Source: Micromonospora pisi
GTDB taxonomy: Bacteria; Actinomycetota; Actinomycetes; Mycobacteriales; Micromonosporaceae
Length of the DNA stretch: 64,000 nucleotides
Assembly (NCBI RefSeq): GCF_003633685.1
Contig: NZ_RBKT01000001.1
Span: forward strand, 6,510,001-6,574,000
Reading direction: 5' to 3'
Shown here: positions 46,740-55,679 of the stretch, piece by piece
Layout: each line of letters opens with the position of its first letter
Numbering within the stretch: position 1 is the first letter of the stretch
Program-made: the position numbers and the translations under genes
The notes under the pieces: model-generated
The model's database searches: none
Told to the model about the DNA's origin: nothing
Seen by the model: the letters and a program-made list of their open reading frames with translations, nothing else

Positions 46740-47915
46740 ATGCGTAGGCGCTCCCGGCTGATCCGCGACCTGCGGCGACCGAAGCAGATGACGTTCATCG
46801 AGCTCTTCTTCGACCTGGTCTACGTGTTCGTGCTGTTCCGGCTGAGCGAGTCGCTGGACGAACGGTTGACCTGGGTCGGCGCGTTCGAACAGTTGATCAT
46901 GCTCATGGCGGCCTGGTGGCTCTGGGCGTACACCAATCTGTTGACCGACAGCCTGGACTCCCGGACGATCTGGCTCCAGTTGCTGGTCCTCGGATCCATG
47001 TACGGCGCCCTGCTGTTCTCGACCGCCATACCGGAGGCGTTCGAACAGCGCGGGCTGCTCTTCGCGCTCTCCTACATCTCGATCAACTTGGCTCGGAGCT
47101 GCTCGCTCGCGATCGCCCTACGGCACGACGAACTCGGCGTCAGGCCGTTGCGGGCCGCCTTCTGGTTCGCCGTCTCGGCGGGGCCCTGGTTGGCCGGCGC
47201 ACTGTTCGAGGGAGACGCACGTCTGGTGCTCTGGGGGGTGGCCATCATGATCGACTATGTGTCCGCGCTCTCCGGCTGGCCCACTCCCGGACTCGGTCGG
47301 ACCAAGCCACACGAGTTGAACCTCGCCAGCGGGCACTTCGCCGAACGCTACCGTCAATTCGTCATCATCGCGCTCGGTGCGACGGTGGCCCTCACCGGCA
47401 GCACCCTGCACGACAGCGACTTCAGTCCCCATCGGGGCGCCGCGTTCACGTTCTCGTTCCTGATCTCAGCAGGGCTCTTCTGGGTCTACTTCCATCGCGT
47501 TCGGGAGAAGCTGGGCCCGCTCTTCTCCGGTGCGCCAGATCCGCAGATTCGGACCCGGGAGGCGGGCCTGGCCCATCTGGTCATGGTGGCCGGCATCGTC
47601 GCCGCCAGCGCGTCCGTGCAGTTGGTGATCGCCGAGCCACGCGAACCGTGCCCAGCCCCCTGGGTCGCGCTATTTGTCGCCGGGCCGGCACTCTTCCTCA
47701 CCGGACACGCGCTGCTCGCCCGTCAGCTCAGAGGGGTCGCCATCCCCCGGCTCATCGGCGCGGCGGTGCTCATCGCCGTCGCCCCGGCACTGGTCGGACA
47801 GTCCGCGTTGTTTGTCAACGGGATCACCCTCCTCGTGCTGGCCTGCGTCGTGGGCTGGGACCTCAGGTACGCGGGTATCAGGCCGGGAGAGCAGGCCCTG
47901 CCGCTCCGGTTCTGA
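46740..47915 (+). CDS. LtrA-family (low temperature requirement A) membrane protein
   Basis: 391 residues from ATG 46740 with GGAGGGG upstream. The opening MTFIELFFDLVYVFVLFRLSE is the LtrA family signature, followed by about 10 hydrophobic segments. The central HFAERYRQFVIIALGATVALTG block is also conserved. LtrA was named in Listeria for growth at low temperature, but its biochemical role is not established. No partner gene is evident. It is convergent with the oxidoreductase gene, with a GC-rich hairpin between them. Confidence 0.87.
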   Translation: MRRRSRLIRDLRRPKQMTFIELFFDLVYVFVLFRLSESLDERLTWVGAFEQLIMLMAAWWLWAYTNLLTDSLDSRTIWLQLLVLGSMYGALLFSTAIPEAFEQRGLLFALSYISINLARSCSLAIALRHDELGVRPLRAAFWFAVSAGPWLAGALFEGDARLVLWGVAIMIDYVSALSGWPTPGLGRTKPHELNLASGHFAERYRQFVIIALGATVALTGSTLHDSDFSPHRGAAFTFSFLISAGLFWVYFHRVREKLGPLFSGAPDPQIRTREAGLAHLVMVAGIVAASASVQLVIAEPREPCPAPWVALFVAGPALFLTGHALLARQLRGVAIPRLIGAAVLIAVAPALVGQSALFVNGITLLVLACVVGWDLRYAGIRPGEQALPLRF

Positions 47916-47951
47916 ACGCGGGCGCGGGCGTTCGACCGGACGTGGCCGGAA

Positions 47952-47986
47952 ACCGGGGCGGCTCGTGTCGTGGAACCAGCCCCGGT
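47952..47986. terminator. Hairpin between convergent LtrA and oxidoreductase genes
   Basis: ACCGGGGC (47952-47959) pairs perfectly with GCCCCGGT (47979-47986) across a 19-nt loop. It lies between two convergent stops, so it may act on both. Moderate candidate. Confidence 0.45.
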
Positions 47987-47995
47987 CGGCCCGGG

Positions 47996-48754
47996 TCAGT
48001 GCTGCGCCGTGGAGTGGGTGAGCCACTCCTCGAAGTGGGTCGGGCCGAGGCGCGGGTGCTCGCCGGCCGGGGTGAGGGACCCGTCCTCGATCAGCGTGCC
48101 GAAGTAACGGGCATTGGGGTCGGTGGTGACCCGGCGGTTGTCGCCCTTGGCGGCCAGCACCTGGCGGGCGATGGCGTCGAGGTGCAGTGGTTCGGGCCCG
48201 GCGATCTCCACGGTCCCGTTCACCGGTGCGGCGACGGCGACGTCGGTGAGTGCGGCCGAAACGTCGGCGGCGGCGATCGGCTGCACCAGGGCGGAGGTGA
48301 GCCGGATCGTGTCGCCGTCGACGCTCGACTCGGCGATGGCACCGATGAATTCGAAGAACTGGGTCGCCCGCACGATCGTGTACGGGACCGTACCGGCCTT
48401 GATCAGTTCCTCCTGGGCGACCTTCGCCCGCAGGTAGCCGCTGTCGGGCAGGCCGTCGGCGCCGACGATCGAGAGCGCGACGTGGTGGCCCACCCCGGCG
48501 GCGGCTCCGGCGGCGAGCAGGTTGCGGGTCGAGGTCCGGAAGAACTCCAGCACCGCCGTGTCCTCGAACGAGGGGGAGTTCGCCACGTCGACCACCACCT
48601 CGGCGCCGTCGAAGGCTTCGGCGAGCCCTTCGCCGGTCAGGCTGTTGACGCCGGAGGAGGGGGACGCGGGTACCGCTTCGTGCCCCTGGGCCCGGAGGTT
48701 GCTCACGAGTCTGGTGCCGATGAGCCCGCTGCCGCCGATGACCACGATCTTCAT
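47996..48754 (-). CDS. NmrA/YtfG-like NAD(P)-binding oxidoreductase
   Basis: 252 residues from ATG 48754. The N-terminal Rossmann loop is KIVVIGGSGLIGTRLV. Next are the VVVDVANSPSFED strand and a YLRAKVAQEELIKAG helix where the atypical-SDR Lys sits; the YTIVRATQFFEFIG block follows. This is an atypical SDR of the NmrA/quinone-reductase-like type. It is divergent from the Rrf2 regulator gene across a region with two copies of the CTCGGACA-N5-TGTCCGAG operator, so its expression is very likely repressed by that protein. The substrate is unknown; quinones or redox sensing are typical. Confidence 0.85.
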   Translation of the reverse strand: MKIVVIGGSGLIGTRLVSNLRAQGHEAVPASPSSGVNSLTGEGLAEAFDGAEVVVDVANSPSFEDTAVLEFFRTSTRNLLAAGAAAGVGHHVALSIVGADGLPDSGYLRAKVAQEELIKAGTVPYTIVRATQFFEFIGAIAESSVDGDTIRLTSALVQPIAAADVSAALTDVAVAAPVNGTVEIAGPEPLHLDAIARQVLAAKGDNRRVTTDPNARYFGTLIEDGSLTPAGEHPRLGPTHFEEWLTHSTAQH

Positions 48755-48817
48755 GGTTGGCCTCTCTGGTTTGTCGTTTTCGTCGTCCGTCGTTCCTGGT
48801 GGGGTTCACCCGAGAAA

Positions 48818-48865
48818 CTCGGACATCTCTTGTCCGAGATGTTACTCGGACAAAGCCTGTCCGAG
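48818..48865. promoter_or_regulatory. Duplicated Rrf2-type operator
   Basis: Two exact palindromes CTCGGACA-N5-TGTCCGAG (48818-48838 and 48845-48865) have centres 27 bp apart in the divergent region between the oxidoreductase and Rrf2 genes. The second ends 5 nt before the -10 box TAGGCT (48871-48876) of the Rrf2 gene, so binding would block it. The symmetry, repetition and location make regulator binding very likely. Confidence 0.8.
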
Positions 48866-48882
48866 TCAAGTAGGCTGGTGTG

Positions 48883-49371
48883 ATGAAGATGTCCGGCGGT
48901 GTCGAGTGGGCGTTGCACTGCTGCGTGGTCCTGACCGCGGCCCGGCAACCCGTTCCGGCCGTACGCCTGGCCGAACTGCACGACGTCTCCGCCAGCTACC
49001 TGGCCAAGCAGCTACAGGGGCTTTCCCGCGCCGGACTGGTGCAATCCGTCCAGGGACAGTCCGGCGGATACCTGCTCACCCGCGCGCCCGAACTGATCAC
49101 CGTGCTCGACGTGGTCGAAGCCGTTGACGGCCCCCGACCGGCGTTCGTCTGCACCGAGATCCGGCAACGCGGCCCGTTGGCGACCCCGGCCGAGTCCTGT
49201 CTCGTACCCTGTGCGATCTCCCGCGCGATGACCGCCGCCGACGCCGCCTGGCGGGCGGCGCTGCGGGCGGTCACCATCGCCGACCTCGCCCGCGACGTCA
49301 CCTCGGACTACGGCCCCGACACCTTCGCCGGCATCCGTGGCTGGCTCGCGGCGGCGGACGGCCACGCCTGA
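48883..49371 (+). CDS. Rrf2-family transcriptional regulator
   Basis: 162 residues from ATG 48883, 6 nt after a TAGGCT -10 box and without a ribosome site, so probably leaderless. A GTG one codon earlier is possible. The winged helix reads VEWALHCCVVLTAARQPVPAVRLAELHDVSASYLAKQLQGLSRAGLV, with QGQSGGYLLTR as the wing. Cys90, Cys106 and Cys110 could bind a [2Fe-2S] or [4Fe-4S] cluster as in NsrR/IscR, though the C-x15-C-x3-C spacing differs from those. A CC pair also occurs at residues 13-14. It likely represses itself and the divergent oxidoreductase gene. Confidence 0.87.
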   Translation: MKMSGGVEWALHCCVVLTAARQPVPAVRLAELHDVSASYLAKQLQGLSRAGLVQSVQGQSGGYLLTRAPELITVLDVVEAVDGPRPAFVCTEIRQRGPLATPAESCLVPCAISRAMTAADAAWRAALRAVTIADLARDVTSDYGPDTFAGIRGWLAAADGHA

Positions 49372-49392
49372 GCGCGGACCCAGACCTGCGCC

Positions 49393-49448
49393 GGTTAGGA
49401 GGGGGCCCTTCCTATACCGAATGCGATAACAAGGGGCCCTTCCTTACT
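49393..49448. repeat. Palindromic element copy E, between convergent genes
   Basis: A 56 bp element in the same orientation as copy B, with a diverged left arm (GGGGGCCC in place of AAGGGCCCC). Its right end (CCTTAC) supplies the TAA stop codon of the minus-strand gene that follows, and the left end lies 22 nt after the Rrf2 stop. Probable bidirectional terminator. Confidence 0.75.
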
Positions 49449-51324
49449 CGTGGGCGGAACGGGGGATGAGGAGGGCGGGCGAGGAGGTGAAGGTGGCGGG
49501 CTGGTCGCAGAGCCAGGCCAGTCGTTCGATCACCTTGGCCGGGTCGTCGAACGGGTCCAGTGCGCTGGCCTCGATCGGGTCCAACGGCGGCACGGTCACG
49601 TGCGAGATCAGCGGGTGCAGCGGGCGGAGATCCTCCTCGCCGGTGCCGATCAGGTCCTCGTGCAGCTTCTCGCCCGGTCGCAGTCCGGTGTAGACGATCT
49701 GGTGGGTTCCGGGGGCCTGCGCGGCGAGCTGCCGGGCGATGTCGTCGATGCGTACGGGGTTGCCCATGTCGAGCACCAACGCCTCCCCGTCCCGGCCGAT
49801 CGCCGCCGCCTGGAGCACCAGATGCACCGCCTCCTGCACGGTCATCAGATAGCGGGTCACCTCCGGATGGGTGACGGTGATCGGCAGGCCGGCGTCGATC
49901 TGGGCCTGGAACGCGGTCACCACCGATCCCCGGCTGCTCAGTACGTTGCCGAAGCGCACGCTGAGGAAGGTGCCGTCGGTGGCGGCGGCGGTGTGCGCGG
50001 TCAGCCTTTCGGTGATCCGCTTCGAGTAACCGAGCACGCTGACCGGGTTCGCCGCCTTGTCGGTGGAGATGTTCACGAACTGGGCCACGTCCCGGCACGC
50101 GCTGAGGACCGCGAGGGTGCCCCAGACGTTGGTCTTGATCGCCTCGCCGGGGTGCCGTTGCAGCAGGGTGAGGTGCTTGAGCGCGGCGGCGTGGAAGACG
50201 ATGTCCGGCTTCCGCTCGGCGACCACCCGGGCGATGCCCTCGGCGTCGCGCACGTCGGCGAGGATGAGTTCCGGCCCGTCGAGCAGGGCACGGCCGGTCA
50301 GTGACAGCTGGAGCGCGTGCAGGGCCGACTCGTCCCGGTCGAGCATCATCAGCTCGCCGGGGTTGGCCCGCATGATCTGCCGGCAGAGTTCGGAGCCGAT
50401 CGAGCCGCCGGCCCCGGTGACCAGGACCCGCCGACCGGTCACCTCGGCGCCCCGGGTGCCGAGGTTCGCTACCGCGTGTGGGCGTCCCAACAGGTCGGTG
50501 ATCTTCAGGTCGCGTACGTCGGCGACGCTGATCCGGTGGTCGACCAGCTCCCGTACCGGGGGGAGCACCTTGAACCCGGCACCTGCCTCCAGGGTGGCGG
50601 TGCGGACCTGCCGGATCAGCTCGGGTTCGGCGCTGGCGATGGCGAGGATCAGGGTGCTCGCCCCGGTCTGGTTGATCGCCGTCGCGATCTGCGGGCGTCC
50701 ACCGAGCACCGGTACGCCGTCCAGGCGCAGGTGCCGCTTCTCCGGATCGTCGTCGAGGAGTCCGACCGGCAGGTATTTGCCGCGTGGGTCGCTGACCATG
50801 GCCTTGAGCAGGGACTGGCCGGCAGAGCCGAGCCCGAACAGCAGCACCGGCAGGGCGGAGCCGGTGCTCGGTCGCAGCGAGCGGCTGCGCCGGTGCCGGT
50901 GCACCGAACGGACGGCGAGCATCAGCAGCAGTGCGATCGCCCCGCCGACCGGCGGCGTACTGGCCGGGATGGGGTGGGTGGCCAGTGGCAGCACCCCGAT
51001 CACGAGCAGCAGGGCGGTCCCCGCCATCGCGGCGGTCAGCGCCCGTGCCTCATGCAGGCTGCCCAGCGGATGCCGTCCCTGGTAGCGGCGGTGCACGATG
51101 GTCAACGCGGTGAAGACGGCGCTGGCGATCAGGCCGGCGACCAGCACCCGGGTCACCATCTGGGCGCTCATGGCGAACTCGAACCGGGTCCATGCGGCGG
51201 TGAGGAAGCCTCCGATCCAGGCGGCGGTGTCGACGGCGAGCAGGGCTGCCGTACGGCGGCGGGCGCCCGGTAGTCGGTGCACGGGTTGGGCGTGCGGCGT
51301 CGCGGGGAGTGCGGCGTTTGGCAT
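49444..51324 (-). CDS. Nucleoside-diphosphate-sugar dehydratase/epimerase, CapD/FlaA1/WbpM type
   Basis: 626 residues from ATG 51324 with AGGGAG upstream. Four transmembrane segments lie in the first 150 residues. A CoA-binding-like domain follows (VLLFGLGSAGQSLLKAM). The large SDR domain (from about residue 300) has VLVTGAGGSIGSELCRQI, an NISTDKAANPVSVLGYSKRITERL catalytic block and RFGNVLSSRGSVV. These enzymes act on UDP-GlcNAc or a related nucleotide sugar at the membrane for glycan biosynthesis. The catalytic Tyr/Met position is a Leu (L-G-Y-S-K), as in some actinobacterial members. It is divergent from the sugar-nucleotide operon at 51543. Confidence 0.87.
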   Translation of the reverse strand: MPNAALPATPHAQPVHRLPGARRRTAALLAVDTAAWIGGFLTAAWTRFEFAMSAQMVTRVLVAGLIASAVFTALTIVHRRYQGRHPLGSLHEARALTAAMAGTALLLVIGVLPLATHPIPASTPPVGGAIALLLMLAVRSVHRHRRSRSLRPSTGSALPVLLFGLGSAGQSLLKAMVSDPRGKYLPVGLLDDDPEKRHLRLDGVPVLGGRPQIATAINQTGASTLILAIASAEPELIRQVRTATLEAGAGFKVLPPVRELVDHRISVADVRDLKITDLLGRPHAVANLGTRGAEVTGRRVLVTGAGGSIGSELCRQIMRANPGELMMLDRDESALHALQLSLTGRALLDGPELILADVRDAEGIARVVAERKPDIVFHAAALKHLTLLQRHPGEAIKTNVWGTLAVLSACRDVAQFVNISTDKAANPVSVLGYSKRITERLTAHTAAATDGTFLSVRFGNVLSSRGSVVTAFQAQIDAGLPITVTHPEVTRYLMTVQEAVHLVLQAAAIGRDGEALVLDMGNPVRIDDIARQLAAQAPGTHQIVYTGLRPGEKLHEDLIGTGEEDLRPLHPLISHVTVPPLDPIEASALDPFDDPAKVIERLAWLCDQPATFTSSPALLIPRSAHE

Positions 51325-51542
51325 GGGATGGCTCCCTGATCGGGTTTCTCGTCGGCGTGCCCCGGGGCTCCGGGCGGGCGTGGCTGCTGTCAGGTAAACA
51401 ACACTTAGTCGCTCTTATCGCCTCAGGAGGGCTGTTTCACTTAATTTGCCCGCCCAGCCTTTTTGCGTGACCCCCCGCTGGCGCCGTCGTTGACGACAGA
51501 GGACCTGTTCCGGGATGGTGGCGAAGGGACGGCACGGACACG

Positions 51543-52271
51543 ATGCACGTGGTGATCATGGCCGGTGGTAAAGGGGTCCGCCTGCGTCCGTTCACCACCT
51601 CGCTGCCGAAACCACTGGTGCCGATCGGGGACAGCCACGCGATTCTGGAGATCGTCCTGCACCAGTTGGCGAGCTGCGGCTTCCGTCACGTCACGCTCGC
51701 GATCAATCACCTGGGCGCGTTGATCCGGGCCTTCGTCGGTGACGGTTCCCGCTACGGCCTCGAGGTGGACTACGTGGAGGAACGGGTGCCACTCTCCACG
51801 GTCGGTCCCCTCTTCGGCCTTCGTGACCGGTTGCCCGAGCACTTCCTGGTGATGAACGGCGACATCCTCACCGACCTGAACTACGCCGACCTGCTGCTGG
51901 CGCACTGCGAGTCGGGTGCGCCGCTCACCGTGGCGACCTTCCGCCGGAACGTCAAAATCGACTTCGGGGTGCTGGTCACCCGAGGTGAACGGGTGGTCGC
52001 GTTCACCGAGAAACCCACCCTCGACTACGAGGTCAGCATGGGCGTCTACGGGCTCTCCAGGGACACCATCGCGCCGTACCCGGCCGGGCTCCCGTTCGGC
52101 TTCGACCAGCTCATGATCGATCTGCTCCGCCAGGGACGGCAGCCGGCCAACTACCCGTTCGACGGCTACTGGCTCGACATCGGCCGGCCCGAGGACTACG
52201 ACGAGGCGAACCGGACCTTCGACCAACTCCGGCGGACCCTGCTCCCCACCGGGGTACGGGAGGCCGTGTGA
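51543..52271 (+). CDS. Sugar-phosphate nucleotidyltransferase
   Basis: 242 residues from ATG 51543. The N-terminal nucleotide-binding block is [28 protein letters not shown], and the metal Asp lies in [11 protein letters not shown]. The conserved [19 protein letters not shown] end is typical of RmlA/GCD1-like NDP-sugar pyrophosphorylases. It would make an NDP-sugar from a sugar-1-phosphate; the base and sugar cannot be told. It starts a five-gene operon with overlapping genes for surface or secondary-metabolite sugars. Confidence 0.87.
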   Translation: MHVVIMAGGKGVRLRPFTTSLPKPLVPIGDSHAILEIVLHQLASCGFRHVTLAINHLGALIRAFVGDGSRYGLEVDYVEERVPLSTVGPLFGLRDRLPEHFLVMNGDILTDLNYADLLLAHCESGAPLTVATFRRNVKIDFGVLVTRGERVVAFTEKPTLDYEVSMGVYGLSRDTIAPYPAGLPFGFDQLMIDLLRQGRQPANYPFDGYWLDIGRPEDYDEANRTFDQLRRTLLPTGVREAV

Positions 52272-53197
52272 GCCGGGTGCTGCTCTTCGGCGCGACCGGC
52301 TTCGTCGGCTCGCGGGTACGTGCCGTACTCGAACCGGACACCGAACTGGTCTGCCCACGGCGGGCCGCGTGCGACCTGCTCGACATCGGAGTGGCCGAAC
52401 TGACCGAGCTGGTCCACGCGGCCCGGCCGGACGCGGTGGTCAACTGCACCGGTCAGCTCACCGGTGGCGGGTACGCGTTGGTCCGCGCGCACACCCTCGT
52501 CACCGCCAAACTGATCGAGGCGGTAACGGTCGGCGCGCCCGGGGCCCGGCTGGTCCGGCTCGGTTCGGCCGGCGAGTACGGTCCGGTCCCGTTCGGCACG
52601 CGGGTCGCCGAGGACGCACCCGCCGCCCCGGTCAGCGAGTACGGTCTCAGCCACCTCGCCGCCACCCGACTGGTGGAGCTGGCCCACTCGGCCGGGCGGC
52701 TCGACGCGGTGGTGCTGCGGGTGTTCAACCCGATCGGTCCCGGCCTCTCCGCGGAGAACGTCCTCGGCCGGACGGCGGCGCTGCTGCTCGCGGCGCGCGG
52801 CGGCGTACCCGAGATCGGGCTGGGGCCGCTGGGCGCGTACCGGGATTTCGTCGACGTCCGGGACGTGGCGCTCGCGGTCCGGGCCGTTCTGCGTGCGCCC
52901 GCCTCGCCGCACCTGGTCTTCAACATCTCCAGCGGCCACGCGGTCGCCACCCGGCACGCGGTACGGATGCTCGCCCGTACCGCCGGATTCACCGGCACCA
53001 TCCGTGAGCAGGACCCCGACCCGGCGGCCGCCCGGACCGCCTCCGTGCCGTGGATGTGCGGGGACAACAGCCTGGCGCTGCGGGTCCTCGGCTGGAAGCC
53101 CGTGCACGACCTGCCCGACTCGATCCGGGGACTGTGGGAGGCGGCGGTCGAAGCCGGCCACGACCGGGCGGCGCTGCCGGTCGGGGCGACCGCCTGA
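52268..53197 (+). CDS. NAD-dependent epimerase/dehydratase (extended SDR)
   Basis: 309 residues from GTG 52268 (GTGA overlap with the previous stop). The Rossmann loop GATGFVGSR is at residues 8-16. The catalytic Ser/Thr lies in [10 protein letters not shown] and YxxxK appears as [10 protein letters not shown], where the Lys position holds His. This may be an altered active site, or the true Tyr-Lys pair may lie elsewhere. The [15 protein letters not shown] and [12 protein letters not shown] blocks follow the family. It acts on an NDP-sugar, perhaps as a reductase of the RmlD type. Confidence 0.8.
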   Translation: MSRVLLFGATGFVGSRVRAVLEPDTELVCPRRAACDLLDIGVAELTELVHAARPDAVVNCTGQLTGGGYALVRAHTLVTAKLIEAVTVGAPGARLVRLGSAGEYGPVPFGTRVAEDAPAAPVSEYGLSHLAATRLVELAHSAGRLDAVVLRVFNPIGPGLSAENVLGRTAALLLAARGGVPEIGLGPLGAYRDFVDVRDVALAVRAVLRAPASPHLVFNISSGHAVATRHAVRMLARTAGFTGTIREQDPDPAAARTASVPWMCGDNSLALRVLGWKPVHDLPDSIRGLWEAAVEAGHDRAALPVGATA

Positions 53198-53262
53198 CCG
53201 GATCAGCAGCCGGGCCCACCTCGTTCCCGCCCTGTCCCCACGTCCTATCAAGGAGACCGGAG

Positions 53263-54615
53263 TTGTACCGGAAGATCGGAATCATCGGACTCGGCTACGT
53301 GGGCCTGACCCTGGCCGCCGCGCTCGCGCGCAAGGGGTACGAGGTGCACGGCGTGGACAGCTCCCCGGCCGTCCGGGACGCGTTGAACCAGGGGCGGGTA
53401 CACCTCTTCGAACCCGGCATCGCGGAGGTCTTCGCCGAGAGCGTGGGCAGGTCGGTCTTTGTCGGCACCGAACTCCCGGCCGATGTGGAGGTGGCGGTCA
53501 TCGCGGTCTCCACCCCGGTGGACGGCCGGACCCGGCAGCCGGACCTGACCAGTGTCGCCGCCGCAGCCGACCAGGTCGCGCAGTGGTGCGGCCCGGAGAC
53601 GCTGGTGGTGGTCCGCAGTACGGTGCCGGTCGGCACCAGTCGTCGGGTGGTGTTGCCGTCGTTGGTCGCCGCGTGGGGTCGGGCCCGGCTGGTGATGGCA
53701 CCGGAGCGGACCATCCAGGGGCAGGCGCTGCGCGAGCTGGTCGAGCTGCCGCAGGTGGTCGGCGGGCTGGACGCGGACAGCCGGCGGGCCGGGATCGAGT
53801 TCTTCGGCGGACTCGCCACCCAGGTCGTGCCGGTCTCCAGTTTGGAGGCGGCCGAGCTGGTGAAGCTCTCCAACAACTGCCACACCGACCTGATCTACTC
53901 GTTCGGCAACGAGGTGGCACTGATCGCCGAGCGGCACGGGCTGGACCCGTTGGAGGTGATCGGGGCGGCCAACCTCGACTACCCCCGGCCCGACCTGAGC
54001 CGCCCCGGCTACGTCGGCGGCGGGTGTCTCTCCAAGGACCCGTACCTCATGATCAACAGTGCCGGTGGCGAACCCGGACCGTTCCTGGTCGGCGCCGCCC
54101 GGCGGCTCAACGAGTACCTGCCCGTACACGTCGCCAACCGGGTGGTCGAGCTGCTCCGCCAGATCCGTGGCGGGACCGTCGGCCGCCGGCTCGCGGTGCT
54201 CGGCTGGGCGTACAAGGGCTGGCCGCCCACCGACGACATGCGTGGCACGCCGATCGCCACCATGATGCCGACCTTCCGGGCGGCCGGGCTGACCGTGGCC
54301 GGGCACGACCCGATGGTCTCCGACGAGGTGATCCACCGCTACGGCGGCGAACCGACCAGCGTCGACAAGGCGTTCGGTGATGCCGACGCGGTCCTGGTGA
54401 TCAACGACCACCCGGACTACCGGTCCATCCAGCTCGACACCCTGCTCGCTGGCGGCGGCCCGAAACCGGCCCTGGTCTACGACTCGTGGCGGATTCTCGA
54501 CGAGGCGACGATCACCGCCGCCGGCATCCGCTACGCCGGCCTCGGCTACCTGCCGATGCCCCGCGTCGACCAGGCCGCACCAGCGCAGCGCCGCGCGGCG
54601 GACGTGAACGGCTGA
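53263..54615 (+). CDS. UDP-glucose/GDP-mannose dehydrogenase family protein
   Basis: 450 residues from TTG 53263, fixed by AAGGAG at 53250-53255. The N-terminal NAD loop is IGIIGLGYVGLTLAAAL and the central domain has VKLSNNCHTDLIYSFGNEVA. The catalytic Cys255 lies in YVGGGCLSKDPYL. The C-terminal UDP-binding domain is VGRRLAVLGWAYKGWPPTDDMRGTP. It oxidises a nucleotide sugar twice to a uronic acid. The start of the next gene overlaps its stop (TGATG). Confidence 0.9.
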   Translation: MYRKIGIIGLGYVGLTLAAALARKGYEVHGVDSSPAVRDALNQGRVHLFEPGIAEVFAESVGRSVFVGTELPADVEVAVIAVSTPVDGRTRQPDLTSVAAAADQVAQWCGPETLVVVRSTVPVGTSRRVVLPSLVAAWGRARLVMAPERTIQGQALRELVELPQVVGGLDADSRRAGIEFFGGLATQVVPVSSLEAAELVKLSNNCHTDLIYSFGNEVALIAERHGLDPLEVIGAANLDYPRPDLSRPGYVGGGCLSKDPYLMINSAGGEPGPFLVGAARRLNEYLPVHVANRVVELLRQIRGGTVGRRLAVLGWAYKGWPPTDDMRGTPIATMMPTFRAAGLTVAGHDPMVSDEVIHRYGGEPTSVDKAFGDADAVLVINDHPDYRSIQLDTLLAGGGPKPALVYDSWRILDEATITAAGIRYAGLGYLPMPRVDQAAPAQRRAADVNG

Positions 54616-55679
54616 TGCACGCACTGATCCTCGGCGGCGCCGGCTTCGTCGGTCTGCACCTGGCCGACCGGCTGGTCGCCGACGGGCATGCGGTGACCAT
54701 CGTGGACGACTTCTCCCGGGGCCGCGACGACGAGCGGATCGCCGCACTGCGCGCCCACCCCGCCGTCGAGGTCCGTTCCGCCGACCTCACCAGCGCCGCG
54801 GCGTGGGCCGGGATACCCCGGGGGTACGACCAGATCTACCTGCTCGCCGCCGTCGTCGGCGTACGTAACGTCGAAGCCGACCCGACCCGGGTGCTCCGGG
54901 TCAACACGCTCACCGCCCTGCACCTGCTGGACTGGCTCATCCCCGGTGAGCGGATCTTCTTCAGTTCCACCAGCGAGGTGTACGCGGGCGGCGTCGACGC
55001 CGGCATCGTGTCCGTACCCACCGTCGAGGACGTGCCGGTGATGGTGGCCGACGTGACCGCACCCCGGTTCGCGTACGCGATCAGCAAACTGCTCGGTGAG
55101 GCGGCCCTTGTCCATGGCGCCCGGGCAAAGGAGTGCGGCGCCGTCGTCGGCCGCCTCCACAACGTCTACGGCGCCCGGATGGGCATCGACCACGTCATCC
55201 CGGAGATGATCCTGCGGGCGCTGCGCGGCGAGGACCCGTTCCGGGTCTGGGGCGCCGACCAGTACCGCGCCTTCTGCCACGTCGATGACGCGGTGGAGGC
55301 GATGCTGCGGCTGATGGCCTGCCCCGAGGCGGAAGGGGAGATCGTGCACATCGGCAACGACAGCGTCGAGACCAACATCGGTGACCTGGCCGGGCTCGTC
55401 CTCGGCCTGGCCGGGACGAAGCCGACCATCGAACGGCTCCCCGCTCCGCCCGGCTCGGTCACCCGACGCTGCCCCGACCTGGGCAAACTGCGTCGGCTGA
55501 CCGGATTCGAGCCGACCGTCGCGCTTGCTGACGGCGTCCGCCGCACCTTCGACTGGTACCGAGGGTGGTGGGAGCGCGCCGGCAGCGGTGCCCAGAGCGT
55601 GCCCCGACAGCCGGCGCCCCAGGGCAGCCCGACCCACGCAACGAGAGATCGGACCAGACCACGATGGCGACCAGCCTGA
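54615..55679 (+). CDS. NAD-dependent sugar epimerase/dehydratase (extended SDR)
   Basis: 354 residues from ATG 54615, overlapping the preceding TGA. The cofactor loop is LILGGAGFVGLHLADRL, the catalytic Ser lies in IFFSSTSEVYAG, and YxxxK appears as FAYAISKLLGEAA. The NVYGARMGIDHVIPEMILRAL block and the C-terminal RRLTGFEPTVALADGVRRTFDWYRGWW are typical of UDP-glucuronate epimerase or decarboxylase (UXS/GAE) proteins. Acting after the uronate-forming dehydrogenase, it may decarboxylate or epimerise the UDP-uronic acid. The last 30 residues are Pro-Arg-rich and overlap the next start by 16 nt. Confidence 0.87.
   Translation: MHALILGGAGFVGLHLADRLVADGHAVTIVDDFSRGRDDERIAALRAHPAVEVRSADLTSAAAWAGIPRGYDQIYLLAAVVGVRNVEADPTRVLRVNTLTALHLLDWLIPGERIFFSSTSEVYAGGVDAGIVSVPTVEDVPVMVADVTAPRFAYAISKLLGEAALVHGARAKECGAVVGRLHNVYGARMGIDHVIPEMILRALRGEDPFRVWGADQYRAFCHVDDAVEAMLRLMACPEAEGEIVHIGNDSVETNIGDLAGLVLGLAGTKPTIERLPAPPGSVTRRCPDLGKLRRLTGFEPTVALADGVRRTFDWYRGWWERAGSGAQSVPRQPAPQGSPTHATRDRTRPRWRPA

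Noticed and set aside
45017-46798. Minus-strand frame of 593 codons opposite the XRE gene
   Set aside because: Antisense shadow; the plus-strand XRE/TPR protein is well supported.
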